This document shows, one piece after another, positions 63,766-64,000 of a stretch of 64,000 nt of DNA. Location: assembly GCA_913043205.1 (NCBI GenBank), contig CAJWLF010000006.1, positions 1 to 64,000 of the forward strand, written 5' to 3'. The first letter of the stretch is position 1, and every line of letters starts with the position of its first letter. The notes beneath the pieces were generated by a model. It worked only from the letters and a program-made list of their open reading frames with translations. It was not told the DNA's origin and searched no databases. Both the position numbers and the translations under genes were made by a program. This stretch comes from an uncultured Chloroflexota bacterium (GTDB lineage Bacteria > Chloroflexota > UBA11872 > VXNJ01).

Positions 63766-64000
63766 TTAGGCAGACCATCCAGATCTAGGCTTTGTCACAT
63801 CAACTGGTCGCAAGTAGATAGGTTCTGCTTCGATCCATGCGTCGGATTTGCCATAAATAAATCTCGATTGACCGATACGACACACACTAAGCACTCTCTC
63901 CTCTAAACTGGGTCTAAGCACGGAGTTTTGGTCAAGGCTAGAGCCGCAATCTACGATCACCTGATCATCACCTGCCACTACAGAATATCGTTCTTGCCTT
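63766..64000 (-). CDS. tsaB: C-terminal part of TsaB
   Basis: This frame enters from the right edge and ends at 63766. It translates as about 77 residues ending with AEPIYLRPVDVTKPRSGWSA. EP-x-YLRP-x-DV near the end is the usual C-terminus of TsaB (YeaZ), the TsaD partner needed for t6A synthesis. The sequence before it (RQERYSVVAGDDQVIVDC) is weakly conserved. The start and active region lie outside the window. The rimI start follows within two bases. Confidence 0.8.
   Translation of the reverse strand, partial: RQERYSVVAGDDQVIVDCGSSLDQNSVLRPSLEERVLSVCRIGQSRFIYGKSDAWIEAEPIYLRPVDVTKPRSGWSA

Noticed and set aside
1-64000. CRISPR arrays, tRNA or rRNA genes, insertion sequences and prophage
   Set aside because: No regularly spaced repeats, transposase or integrase genes, tRNA-like cloverleafs or rRNA segments were recognised on reading. 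A tRNAscan or Infernal search would be decisive.

Overview
The window comes from an uncultured bacterium that I cannot name with certainty. From about position 1800 onward it is compact, moderately AT-rich DNA with short or overlapping intergenic spaces and many TTG and GTG starts. The gene set is aerobic: pyruvate dehydrogenase and cytochrome c maturation (System I). It also has Mre/Rod rod-shape genes and flavin monooxygenase, hydantoinase and sulfatase genes of the kind common in marine heterotrophs. This would fit a marine Chloroflexota of the SAR202 type, but that is inference from gene content, not from a marker phylogeny.

Positions 1-1800 do not match the rest. They are visibly GC-rich and hold a long minus-strand frame of a repetitive, glycine-rich, beta-helix adhesin-like protein, open at the left edge. 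This abuts a short fragment that reads like an Fbp-type ABC permease, and then the composition switches abruptly. I read this as a chimeric or rearranged contig end.

Positions 1952-13150 are accessory metabolism. A plus-strand pair (LLM flavin oxidoreductase and alpha/beta hydrolase) converges on a minus-strand run: DUF1365 protein, FAD amine-oxidase-like protein, DUF1295 protein, SDR, acetoacetate-decarboxylase-family protein and ThDP-dependent lyase. An MMPL exporter diverges from that run. Positions 13170-21661 hold a sulfatase, a small lipoprotein, a hydantoinase A/B pair, a membrane-anchored hypothetical protein and an orphan branched-chain-amino-acid-type binding protein.

Positions 21675-29214 hold lipB, divergent from a complete pyruvate dehydrogenase operon (homodimeric E1, E2, E3), followed by an M24 peptidase. 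Positions 29246-39645 are all on the minus strand. In transcription order they are a thioredoxin (CcmG/ResA type), a CopD-like membrane protein, ccmE, a fused ccmA-ccmB, ccmC, ccmD, ccmF, ccmH, a CcmI-like/beta-propeller fusion, a carboxypeptidase-regulatory-like membrane protein, a ThuA-domain protein and an aldo/keto reductase.

Positions 39893-62013 are on the plus strand: lon, then the cell-wall elongation genes mreB-mreC-mreD-mrdA-rodA, thrB, and an almost complete purine operon, guaA-purD-B-C-S-Q-L-F-M-N-H. The operon has a plausible sigma70-type promoter with a palindrome in its spacer. PurE and PurK are not in it. The window closes on the minus strand with tsaB (partial), rimI and tsaD, the t6A and ribosomal-protein-acetylation cluster.

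I saw no tRNA, rRNA, CRISPR array, insertion sequence or convincing intrinsic terminator. Apart from the anomalous left end, no gap between genes exceeds about 250 bases.
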